Source: Cnuella takakiae (lineage in GTDB: Bacteria; Bacteroidota; Bacteroidia; Chitinophagales; Chitinophagaceae). From it: a stretch of DNA of 64,000 nt. Each line of letters begins with the position of its first letter. Position 1 is the first letter of the stretch. Positions 1 to 7,644 of the stretch are shown in pieces. Made by a program: the position numbers and the translations under genes. The DNA is taken from contig NZ_MTFE01000010.1 of NCBI RefSeq assembly GCF_001953305.1, positions 5,300,012 through 5,364,011 on the forward strand, given 5' to 3'. The notes under the pieces were generated by a model. It saw only the letters and a list, made by a program, of their open reading frames with translations, was not told the DNA's origin and did not search any database.

Positions 1-495
1 TTCAAATCAAATGTCATTGGCGGCTTTATTGAAGCGGTGGCAACGGTGATCGTACTATCGCTGCTGGGGGTGCCCGGAGCCTGGGTATGGGGTGCCCTGG
101 CCCTGTTTGCCGAACTGATTCCAAAACTGGGATTTTACCTCATGGCTGTTCCGCCAACGCTGGTAGCTTTATCCATCAGCAATGCTACAGCCATTTGGGT
201 TGCCGTGTTTTTCATCGTGATGGATGAAGTGATGGGCGATGTTGTGATGCCGCAATTAAGATCCAACACCATGAACATTCACCCCGTTCCCATCCTGTTC
301 ATGGTACTTGCCATGGGTGCCGCCTTTGGCTTTGTGGGCATCCTGCTGGCAACGCCACTGACAGCGATCTTCAAAGCCTATTATGAGAACTTCTACGAAC
401 GGCGCCTGCCGGAGGACCCGGAACTTCCGTCCAGGATAATGGCGATCATTCATCCCAAAACAAGCAGGCAAAAAGAAAATCAGCAAATCGGTTAA
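1..495 (+). CDS. AI-2E family transporter (PerM/YdiK type), C-terminal part
   Basis: The reading frame is already open at base 1, so the gene begins outside the window and only about the last 164 residues are present. The visible part has three or four hydrophobic membrane segments. It carries the family pattern in which a long helix pair (FKSNVIGGFIEAV, then GALALFAELIPKLG) is followed by the PxLRSNTMNIHPV segment and a final membrane span GILLATPLTAI. Proteins of this family are inner-membrane permeases variously linked to autoinducer-2 export or Na+/H+ exchange; the substrate cannot be told from sequence. A charged tail of about 35 residues (RRLPEDPELPSR to the end) is cytoplasmic. The next gene starts 94 bases downstream on the same strand. 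The family call is firm; the function is open. Confidence 0.85.
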   Translation, partial: FKSNVIGGFIEAVATVIVLSLLGVPGAWVWGALALFAELIPKLGFYLMAVPPTLVALSISNATAIWVAVFFIVMDEVMGDVVMPQLRSNTMNIHPVPILFMVLAMGAAFGFVGILLATPLTAIFKAYYENFYERRLPEDPELPSRIMAIIHPKTSRQKENQQIG

Positions 496-589
496 TGCAG
501 CGCTGCAGATCATTTCCCTTCAGTGCAATAAAACATTTTACCGGAACGGGCCTGTATTACAGCACCACCATTAAAATCTACAAATAACC

Positions 590-1672
590 ATGAAGCTAAA
601 ACTACCCATTCCCATCTGGACCATTATAGCGCCGGTACTTGCCTGGCTGTTGTACTTTTTTGCACCTCCTGCAGGCAACACCTTTTTTGCAATACTCCTT
701 GGCATTTCCCTTATGAGCGCGGTAATGGCAGCGGTTTACCATGCCGAGGTGATAGCTCACAAAGTGGGCGAACCCTTTGGCACCCTGGTGCTTGCCATTG
801 CGGTTACCATCATCGAGGTTTCCCTGATTGTTTCTTTGATGTTGGCGGGTGGCACAGATACTGCTACCCTTGCCCGTGATACCGTTTTCGCTGCAGTCAT
901 GATCATCCTGACCGGCATGATCGGCCTGTGCCTTTTAGCAGGAGGAGCCCGCTATGGCGAGCAGGTGTTTGGACGTCATGGCGTCAGTTCTGCCCTAGTA
1001 ACGCTGATGGCCATTACCGTGCTCACCCTTATCCTGCCCAACTATACCACCAGCATTGCAGGACCCTATTATAATACCAGCCAGTTGATCTTTGTTGCCG
1101 TGATCTCACTTGTGTTGTACGGAACATTTGTCCTTGTACAGGCAGTGCGCCACAGGGATTATTTTCTGCCGCCTGCCGCCGAAGCCGACGAGGAAGTACA
1201 TGCCGAACCACCCACTACCCGCGTGGCCCTGCTCAGCACCCTGTTCCTTTTACTTTGCCTGGGCATTGTGGTGTTTCTTGCCAAAGCCCTGTCCCCAACC
1301 ATTGAAAAAGGGGTGCTTGATTTAGGTGCGCCCAAATCACTCGTAGGTATTATCGTCGCATTTGTGATCTTGCTTCCGGAAGGCTTTGCCGCACTGAGGG
1401 CCGCCCGCAAAAACAGGTTGCAAACCAGCCTGAACCTGGCCCTGGGTTCTGCACTGGCAAGCATCGGGTTGACTATTCCCGCTGTAGCGATTGCCTCCCT
1501 CATTACCGGCTTTCCGGTAACATTGGGCATCGATGCAAAATCAATGGTGCTGCTGATGCTGTCCCTGTTTACGATTATCTTATCCTTTAGTACCGGTCGC
1601 ACAACAATCCTGCAAGGCGTGGTTTTGTTGGTGGTGTTTGCCGTGTATTTGTTTACCACCATTGTTCCATAA
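590..1672 (+). CDS. chaA: ChaA-type calcium (sodium)/proton antiporter
   Basis: A 360-residue polytopic membrane protein of the CaCA superfamily, most like ChaA and the y4hA ionic transporters. It has about eleven hydrophobic spans and the two inverted alpha-repeats expected of the family. The first contains HAEVIAHKVGEPFGTLVLA followed by a membrane-embedded Glu (TIIEVSLI). The second contains FVILLPEGFAALRAARKN followed by LNLALGSALASIG. The acidic residues in these repeats bind the cation. The polar loop near residues 198-210 (AAEADEEVHAEPP) is the acidic cytoplasmic loop usual between the halves. The expected role is export of Ca2+ or Na+/K+ in exchange for protons at high pH. The ATG at 590 begins a natural hydrophobic N-terminus. 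It converges with the HPP gene, with only 11 bases between the two stop codons. Confidence 0.87.
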   Translation: MKLKLPIPIWTIIAPVLAWLLYFFAPPAGNTFFAILLGISLMSAVMAAVYHAEVIAHKVGEPFGTLVLAIAVTIIEVSLIVSLMLAGGTDTATLARDTVFAAVMIILTGMIGLCLLAGGARYGEQVFGRHGVSSALVTLMAITVLTLILPNYTTSIAGPYYNTSQLIFVAVISLVLYGTFVLVQAVRHRDYFLPPAAEADEEVHAEPPTTRVALLSTLFLLLCLGIVVFLAKALSPTIEKGVLDLGAPKSLVGIIVAFVILLPEGFAALRAARKNRLQTSLNLALGSALASIGLTIPAVAIASLITGFPVTLGIDAKSMVLLMLSLFTIILSFSTGRTTILQGVVLLVVFAVYLFTTIVP

Positions 1673-1683
1673 GATGCCGCTCT

Positions 1684-2292
1684 TTAAAACTTGAGGTACT
1701 TGCGCCTTGGCAAAACAAGCTTGCTAAGCCGCTTTGTAAATTGTTGGGTTGTGGGGTACTTTCTGTTAGGCGTCAGGTTGTTGAAAATAACGGCCACCAG
1801 CAAAAGGATGGATGCGCCGGTAAGCACAGGCGCAAAGACGTATAGAAAGCCAAGGGCCTTTATTTTCTGTGAGCCGATCACCGCAATGAGCGCGGTGGCT
1901 CCGCCTGGAGGATGGAGTGTTTTGGTGACCTGCATTACGACAATGGATAGAGCAACGGCAAGCGGTGCGGTCAGCCAAATAATATCCGGTAAGACTTTAA
2001 AGATCGTTACACCAATCAATGCAGAAAGCACATGGCCACCAATCAGGTTTCGCGGCTGTGCCATCGGACTTTGCACCGCCCCATACACCAACACGCTGGA
2101 TGCTCCAAAGGAGCCGATCAGGAATACATTTTCCAGTTCAGACAGAAATGAGTTGTGCAATAATGCAATGAGCAGGATTCCCGTAAAAGCGCCAACGAAA
2201 GACCAAAAGATCTCCCGGTAGTCTACAAGGGTTTCTTTGTAGATGATGTATTTCGAAATTCTTATTGCCCGTTTTATTTTCTTTTGAACCAT
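1684..2292 (-). CDS. HPP family integral membrane protein
   Basis: A 202-residue membrane protein with an N-terminal basic stretch (KKIKRAIRISK), four predicted spans between residues 30 and 170, and the family signature His-Pro-Pro at residues 127-129 (KTLHPPGGATAL). HPP proteins occur in bacteria and plastids; a plant plastid member has been linked to nitrite transport, but bacterial members are mostly uncharacterised. Other conserved-looking segments are SFGASSVLVYGAVQSPMAQPRN and GHVLSALIG, also typical of the family. The gene is transcribed towards the antiporter and has no obvious operon partner. The family call is strong; no substrate can be assigned. Confidence 0.88.
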   Translation of the reverse strand: MVQKKIKRAIRISKYIIYKETLVDYREIFWSFVGAFTGILLIALLHNSFLSELENVFLIGSFGASSVLVYGAVQSPMAQPRNLIGGHVLSALIGVTIFKVLPDIIWLTAPLAVALSIVVMQVTKTLHPPGGATALIAVIGSQKIKALGFLYVFAPVLTGASILLLVAVIFNNLTPNRKYPTTQQFTKRLSKLVLPRRKYLKF

Positions 2293-2520
2293 CGGGGGTA
2301 CACCTATAAATGGCCGGCAAATATAATATGATAATGTTTACAGCACCTGCGCAGCTTCCTTAGAGCAGTGCCTGACACCAGCTGATATCCGGGGTTATTT
2401 TCTTTAGAGGTGCAACATGCGAAAACCCTGTTAGCCTGGTGAAAGCAGGTTATACCTACATAAAAATGCCCCTTGTAGAAACAAAGGGCCATGTCCGTAC
2501 CTATGATTGCGTTTAACAGT

Positions 2521-2946
2521 TCAATATTGACCGGCGTGCATAGCCACCTGCCGGTTCGATTGATACCAATGAATAATTTTATTGATTGCTGTTGCTTTGT
2601 CAAAAAGCGTTTCCCCTTTTAAGAAAAGCGGGGTATCCAGTTGCAAGGCAAGCAGGTAATTTCTTGGGTTCTTTGTACGCGAGTAGAAAACAACAGGGAT
2701 ATTTTTCGTTGCGTTCCTGAGCTTCAGTTCCTGCAATGCACGATGACCATCCATACCCGGCAGGTGCAATTCCAACAAGATCAGATCGGGCAATCTGTCT
2801 CCGGAAACATAGCAGTCTTCAATGCTGTTCAGCATCCCAAGAACATCTACAGCATGCATGGTGCAAACACCAGGCACACCAGACTTAAGCAGGTCGTCTG
2901 TTAATGCCAACTCCTGTTGATCATTGTCTACGATTAATACAAGCAT
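2521..2946 (-). CDS. Single-domain response regulator with Glu in place of the phospho-acceptor Asp
   Basis: A 141-residue receiver (CheY-like) domain with no output domain. The acidic pocket is near the N-terminus (IVDNDQQE), the conserved Ser is in VVFYSRT (beta-4) and the conserved Lys is in PLFLKGE (beta-5). At the position where the phospho-accepting Asp should sit, in the strand PDLILLELHLPGMDG, the residue is Glu59. The codon on the coding strand is GAA, so this is not a reading error of mine. The surrounding LPGMDG loop is intact, so the fold is preserved while normal phosphorylation should be lost. Glu at this site often mimics the phosphorylated state in engineered receivers; whether it does so here is inference. 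It stands alone, with no kinase beside it. Confidence 0.85.
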   Translation of the reverse strand: MLVLIVDNDQQELALTDDLLKSGVPGVCTMHAVDVLGMLNSIEDCYVSGDRLPDLILLELHLPGMDGHRALQELKLRNATKNIPVVFYSRTKNPRNYLLALQLDTPLFLKGETLFDKATAINKIIHWYQSNRQVAMHAGQY

Positions 2947-3298
2947 GCAGGTTACGAATAGGGTACAATAGTGCGGGGAATCACGGCAAATATAGTAAAT
3001 GCCGTAGCCACGGATAAGTATTTATACTGACCAAATTAACCACTACTTATCCACAAGATTGGTACAGCATCTTTTGTTGAAGGTTGAATCGGGTTAACCA
3101 ACCGGACTTAAGAACAACTTTCAGTATCCTTTTTAGATTGTATAAATAATTTTCTTTTTCCATACAAACCACCCCACATGAGTATTGCTACAGGAGCAAC
3201 TGCCTGCATGCAGCGCTTAGCCATACAGTTGATATGCTTTTGCAAACAGGACTTAACTATGCACACTATGACTTGCAGAATATACCCTGATACAAGCA

Positions 3299-3348
3299 CG
3301 ATAACAGCACAGGCCTGCCGTAGAAACGACAGGCCTGTGCTGTTATCG
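3299..3348 (-). terminator. Perfect 19-bp inverted repeat in a 517-base gene-free stretch
   Basis: Arms at 3299-3317 and 3330-3348 are perfectly complementary (GATAACAGCACAGGCCTG and its complement plus one outer C-G pair) around a 12-base loop. It lies about 115 bases past the stop of the glycoside hydrolase gene, in the direction of its transcription, so it can end that transcript. A strong T tract is missing, so it may instead act as a 3'-end-stabilising hairpin. The rest of 2947-3463 shows no credible gene. Confidence 0.6.
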
Positions 3349-3463
3349 GTTACTTATTGGGTTTATTTACTGTTACGATGCAGGTACTTACCACTAACCG
3401 GCTTTAAATTAAGATAGCGCAACCCGGTGTGCCCATACAATGCCTGGGTAACTTTCGATTGCT

Positions 3464-5824
3464 TTATTTCATCAACCGCACATAATAAATGCCACCTGCT
3501 ACCGAACCCGGGTGTGCCGCAAATTTTACCTGCAGCATGCCACCGGAGTTCTGTACCAGTTGCTGGGGCAAATCATAATCCACTTCGTAAAAGTTGTTGC
3601 CCTGGTTGCCATTCAATACCACCGTTTGCAGCAAGGTATCGTTGACCAGGATATCAAAGGTCCGGTCCTTGTCGCCGCCGTAGTAGGTGATGCGCAGTTT
3701 GCGGGATGCCTTCTTGCTGTCCTTCAGGTCGTAACTGAACCAGCCTCCGGTAGCATGCCGCCAGTGGCGGTCGCGGAACACACCCGACTCCGTCTTTTCA
3801 CCTTTAAAACCATGGTCCGATTCGGGCTGCTGCTCGCCGGGCGCCACCTGGTCGATGGTCTGGGCCTCCAGTGCCAGGCTGGTCTTTTCCCTTTCCTGTA
3901 TGGCTTTTTGACGCAGCGCCAGGCTATCGCTGGTTGTTACCGGCCAGTAGATCATATAGCGGGCATCATGAATCTGGAAAAACGGTACCAGCTCCAGGTT
4001 TTTGTATTGCTGCGGGTAAATTAGGCTGCTGGCGGTAAATGCCAGCGGCTTTCCTTTAACGGGCATCAAAGAAGCTTCCAAGTTTTGCTGGCTGGATACC
4101 AGCAAGGGTGCGTCTTCAATAGCATAAAGCGGCCCGTTGGCAATATGCCCCATCCGGCTGTCGTCGGCCCTGAGCCCCTGCAAACCCGTGGTGTCGGTGG
4201 CTGCTGCCAGCACTACCGGGCCATGGGTAAACGAAACCCAATTGGAACCATCGGGCAGCTTTTCGCTCCTGGTTTCCATGGGCAGGGAAATGGTAACCAC
4301 ATCACCCGACTTCCACATCCTGCTTACACCCGCATAAGATGCATCATTGGTAGTAAAAGGCACGTCCTTGTTGTTTACCCTGATCTTCATACCACCTTTC
4401 TTTACCCAGGAAGGCTGCCGTACAAAAAGGGTGAACTGCTGTGGCTTGCTCAAGGTGAGCGTTAGCTGCGAGCGCTCTTCAAATGGAAACTTCCCGCTTT
4501 GCACTACCTGTATGCCCCGTTCCTTCCAGCTGAGGGTAGAGGGAATAAAGAGGTTTACAAACAGGTCTTTGTCCTTGTGCGCATAAATCAGCTCGCCGTA
4601 TTTACCGTGGTTTTCGATGCCCGAACCCACGCAGCACCAGAAACCCTGGTCGGGTTGCGAGTATACACGGTAGTGCCGGGGCCGCATGGGGGTAAAATAT
4701 ACAAAGCCGCCCTTGGGATGTTGCGAGGAAAGGATGTGGTTGTACAGCGTCCGCTCGTAATAATCCATATAATCGGCTGCGTAGTTGGCCAGGAACAATT
4801 GCCTGGTCAGCTTGAGCATGTTGTACGAATTACAGGTCTCCGGGCCTTCTTTCGATTCCAGCATGGAAGAGAAATCAGTGGCCGGGTGAAAATGCTCCCG
4901 TACACTGTTGCCGCCAATAGAAACGGTGCGGTGCGCAGTAACGGTATTCCAGAAAAAGTTGGCAGCATTGGCCCAGGCGGTATCGCCGCCTACTTCTGCC
5001 ACCCGCATATACCCGATCACTTTGGGTATCTGGGTATTGGCGTGCATGCCGGTAAGGGAGTCTTTGCCCTGAAGCAAAGGATTCAGAATCCGCTGGTGCG
5101 AAAACCTGCGGGCCAGCGCCAGGTACTTCCCATCGCCGGTGATGGCGGCCACATCAGCAAACACTTCGTTCATGCCGCCGTGTTCGCTGCGCAGCATGTT
5201 TTGTACCTGCGCATCCGAAAGGTTGCGCGTCAGGTCCAAACACCAGTCCGAAAGCTTTACCAGGACGTCCTTAGCTTTTTGGTTGCCGGCAATCTGGTAG
5301 GCATCCACCAAACCTGCATACAGCTTGTGGATATTGTACCAGGGCACCCATTTATCGTTGAGTGAGAAAGAGCCCGCATTGATCTTGCCAGCTGCAATAT
5401 CGGCCCAAAGCTGCCTGCTCCCGGGCACTCCACCCACATAGCCGTTGCCGTTTTGCTGCTGGCATTTTTCCAGCCAATCAATCATATAGCTGAGGCGGTC
5501 GTTCAGGTCCTTGCGGCCCGTGGAGGCATACATTTTGGCCAGCGCCGAAAGGTAGTGGCCGCCAATATGGCCATCGAGGCCGGTGCCCTCCCAGTTGCCA
5601 TAGCCAGCCGCCTTCGACTCCAGGCCGGCTTCGCGCAAATAGGGCGCCAGCAGCCGGTCGGGGCTCATGGCCAGCATATACCGGGCATCGGTTTCCTGTG
5701 CCTGCTTAAAAGGGCTCTTCTGCAAACGAACGGCGCTGAGCGGAAACGCTTCCAACTGGCGCCCCTGGGCCCATCCAAGTTGCGGCAGCAGGGCTATCAT
5801 ACAAATCGAAACAATATTTTTCAT
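3464..5824 (-). CDS. GH127 (DUF1680) beta-L-arabinofuranosidase, secreted
   Basis: A 786-residue protein with a Sec signal peptide (cleavage near residue 19, LGWAQ). The N-terminal three-quarters is the (alpha/alpha)6 barrel of glycoside hydrolase family 127, formerly DUF1680, including the start motif LxSPFKQAQETDARYMLAM, GGHYLSALAKMYA and WVPWYNIHKLYAGL. The catalytic zinc-thiolate cluster of the characterised Bifidobacterium enzyme is recognisable: Glu329 and Cys331 in GPETCNSYNMLKLTRQLF, and adjacent Cys397-Cys398 in GFWCCVGSGIENHGK. The first of the paired cysteines is the nucleophile in the characterised enzyme. A beta-sandwich C-terminal region (about residues 560-786, DUF4986/DUF6805-like) follows. 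The expected reaction is release of L-arabinose from beta-L-arabinofuranosides in the periplasm. It lies directly downstream of a SusC/SusD pair on the same strand, but a terminator separates them, so it probably has its own promoter. Confidence 0.92.
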   Translation of the reverse strand: MKNIVSICMIALLPQLGWAQGRQLEAFPLSAVRLQKSPFKQAQETDARYMLAMSPDRLLAPYLREAGLESKAAGYGNWEGTGLDGHIGGHYLSALAKMYASTGRKDLNDRLSYMIDWLEKCQQQNGNGYVGGVPGSRQLWADIAAGKINAGSFSLNDKWVPWYNIHKLYAGLVDAYQIAGNQKAKDVLVKLSDWCLDLTRNLSDAQVQNMLRSEHGGMNEVFADVAAITGDGKYLALARRFSHQRILNPLLQGKDSLTGMHANTQIPKVIGYMRVAEVGGDTAWANAANFFWNTVTAHRTVSIGGNSVREHFHPATDFSSMLESKEGPETCNSYNMLKLTRQLFLANYAADYMDYYERTLYNHILSSQHPKGGFVYFTPMRPRHYRVYSQPDQGFWCCVGSGIENHGKYGELIYAHKDKDLFVNLFIPSTLSWKERGIQVVQSGKFPFEERSQLTLTLSKPQQFTLFVRQPSWVKKGGMKIRVNNKDVPFTTNDASYAGVSRMWKSGDVVTISLPMETRSEKLPDGSNWVSFTHGPVVLAAATDTTGLQGLRADDSRMGHIANGPLYAIEDAPLLVSSQQNLEASLMPVKGKPLAFTASSLIYPQQYKNLELVPFFQIHDARYMIYWPVTTSDSLALRQKAIQEREKTSLALEAQTIDQVAPGEQQPESDHGFKGEKTESGVFRDRHWRHATGGWFSYDLKDSKKASRKLRITYYGGDKDRTFDILVNDTLLQTVVLNGNQGNNFYEVDYDLPQQLVQNSGGMLQVKFAAHPGSVAGGIYYVRLMK

Positions 5825-5889
5825 ACGCTTTAGGTGTCGAAACCTTTTTGACAGGGTTCAGATCAATAATGCAGCCCTGAAAGTTATAT

Positions 5890-5905
5890 AAAGCTGTACA
5901 GCTTT
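5890..5905. promoter_or_regulatory. Perfect 16-bp palindrome upstream of the GH127 gene
   Basis: AAAGCTGTACAGCTTT is fully self-complementary and lies 65 bases upstream of the GH127 start codon. It is only 12 bases from the terminator of the preceding SusD gene. A perfect even-length palindrome without a loop fits a dimeric repressor or activator site better than an RNA hairpin. No regulator can be assigned from the sequence. Confidence 0.4.
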
Positions 5906-5917
5906 TACCGGTACCCT

Positions 5918-5959
5918 ATCAATAAGAAAAACTCCGGCACCGGAGCTTTTCTTATTGAT
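5918..5959 (-). terminator. Intrinsic terminator after the SusD gene
   Basis: On the minus-strand transcript the hairpin has a CUCCG/CGGAG core with a four-base loop, extended by an A/U-rich stem, giving 19 paired positions of which one is a G-U pair. The right half of the stem runs as CGGAGUUUUUCUU, so the U tract follows the GC core directly. It begins 33 bases after the SusD stop codon and ends the SusC-SusD transcript before the GH127 gene. Confidence 0.75.
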
Positions 5960-5992
5960 ACATATAGGTTTGTTTTTACAAGGCAAAGCTTG

Positions 5993-7624
5993 TTAATAGC
6001 CGGGGTTTTGCTTTAGGTTCTGGTTTTTGGCAAGTTCCGGGCGGGGCAGGGGAAATATGATCTTATTCGGGTCATTGGTTGCATCGTGCGAAAGCCACGA
6101 CTTGCGGGTAAATGCACCAAAGCGGATCATATCCTGGCGTCTCCTGCCCTCCTGGTCAAACTCCCAGGCCAGTTCGTCCAGGAATCTTCCGTACAGGATA
6201 TCGCCGCCACCCTCATTGGTAGTGCGGTTGATATCCCTGCGGCCATAGTCGTAGCTACTGCCACCTTTGAGCTGCGCCCCGGTAACGGTTGCCTTTTGCG
6301 GGTCGTTGGGAAATGCCCTTGTGCGCACCTGGGTTACAATGGTGGCCGCATCGTTTTCGCGGCCGGTGCGCAGCAGGCTTTCCGCCTTCATCAGCAACAC
6401 ATCGGCATACCGGAATACGGGAAAGTCGTTGCTCAGCTGCACGTTGGCACCCTGGGCAATTTCAAACTTGCCCAGGCGGTAACCATGTACCGATTCGGCA
6501 CTGGCTATACTGGGCACTTCGTTGAGGTAGTTGAGCGGCTTGCCTTTAAAAGCACCCAGTTCCACCACCAGCTGTTCGCCGCTGGCAGAAAACTGCTGGC
6601 CCCTGATCCAGTTGCGCTGGAAGCGGAGGTCGGCAGGATCGTAGGAACTGATAAACTGCGGAATGGCCGACATACCACCCCAGGGCGAAGACAGCAGGTT
6701 GTAGGTCTTCTGGTTTTCGGGCGACAGCGACTGCATGTGCAGGTCGAAGGCATTCCAGTTGTTGGTAAAATCCTCGTCGAGCGGCAAGGCAAAAATGAGC
6801 TCCCTTGAGCTTTGGTTTTGCGTACGAAACACGTTCTTCTGGTCCGGTTCCAGCCGGTAGCCCCCGCTGGAATTGATCACGGCATCACAGGCGGCAATAC
6901 ATTTTTCCCATTCGGGTGTGCCTGCATACACTTCGGCATTCAGGTACATTTTTGCCAACAGCGTATAACCCGCCCATTTGTTGAATTTTCCATAGGTGGT
7001 AACATCGTTCTTCTCGCTCAGCAGCGGGATGTTCTCCGTCAGTTCTTTTACCACAAACTCGTACACCTGCTTCCGGGTGCTCTGGGCGGGCAAAAAGCCC
7101 GCGGGCAGGTCAAACTGCGTTACGATGGGCACATTGCCGAAGATATCGCAAAGAATATAGTAGTAGGATGCCCGCAGCACTTTCAACTCGGCCAGCACGG
7201 CTTCCTTGTTGGTGGTTAGCGGAATGAGCCCCGATTCGATCTGGTAAATAAGCCGGTTGCAATTGGTGATGCCGGCAAAGGTGCGGTTCCAGGTATTTAC
7301 CACGATGCCTTCATCGGCCGTCCAGCGATGTTCGTGTATCCTGCGGTATACGCCGCCGTCTACCCAGCCGTTGGGTCGGCCGGGAATCACTTCCTGGTCG
7401 GCGGAAAGCTCCTGGGCACGCCACAGCCCGTCCCAGTCCAGCATCACAAAACGCCAGTTGGAATAGGCCGCACCCTGCAGGGCAGCAATCGTTTCGCTGT
7501 TTACGTTTAGCTGGTTGGAAACGATGGAGGTATAGGGCGTGTCCTTCAGCTTGGTACAGGAAGGGCTTGCGGCAAGTGCCGCAGCTGCAAAAAGGGCAGC
7601 AATGATTTTATGGGTATGTTTCAT
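5993..7624 (-). CDS. SusD/RagB family starch-binding-like outer-membrane lipoprotein
   Basis: A 543-residue lipoprotein with signal peptide and lipobox ending at Cys23 (LAASPSC). It shows the SusD features in order: an N-terminal helical TPR-like region beginning with the conserved AALQGAAYSNWRFV segment, the FAGITNCNRLIYQI helix, LRASYYYILCDIFGNVPIVT, a central loop-rich glycan-facing region, and the C-terminal hallmarks FPVFRYADVLLMKAESLLRTG, ELAWEFDQEGRRRQDMIRFGAF and the ending IFPLPRPELAKNQNLKQNPGY. SusD proteins sit on the SusC pore as a lid and bind the glycan. It is transcribed after its SusC partner with a 20-base gap. The ligand is inferred, from the GH127 neighbour, to be arabinose-containing. 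Confidence 0.95.
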   Translation of the reverse strand: MKHTHKIIAALFAAAALAASPSCTKLKDTPYTSIVSNQLNVNSETIAALQGAAYSNWRFVMLDWDGLWRAQELSADQEVIPGRPNGWVDGGVYRRIHEHRWTADEGIVVNTWNRTFAGITNCNRLIYQIESGLIPLTTNKEAVLAELKVLRASYYYILCDIFGNVPIVTQFDLPAGFLPAQSTRKQVYEFVVKELTENIPLLSEKNDVTTYGKFNKWAGYTLLAKMYLNAEVYAGTPEWEKCIAACDAVINSSGGYRLEPDQKNVFRTQNQSSRELIFALPLDEDFTNNWNAFDLHMQSLSPENQKTYNLLSSPWGGMSAIPQFISSYDPADLRFQRNWIRGQQFSASGEQLVVELGAFKGKPLNYLNEVPSIASAESVHGYRLGKFEIAQGANVQLSNDFPVFRYADVLLMKAESLLRTGRENDAATIVTQVRTRAFPNDPQKATVTGAQLKGGSSYDYGRRDINRTTNEGGGDILYGRFLDELAWEFDQEGRRRQDMIRFGAFTRKSWLSHDATNDPNKIIFPLPRPELAKNQNLKQNPGY

Positions 7625-7644
7625 ACAACATGCATGTTAGGTAG

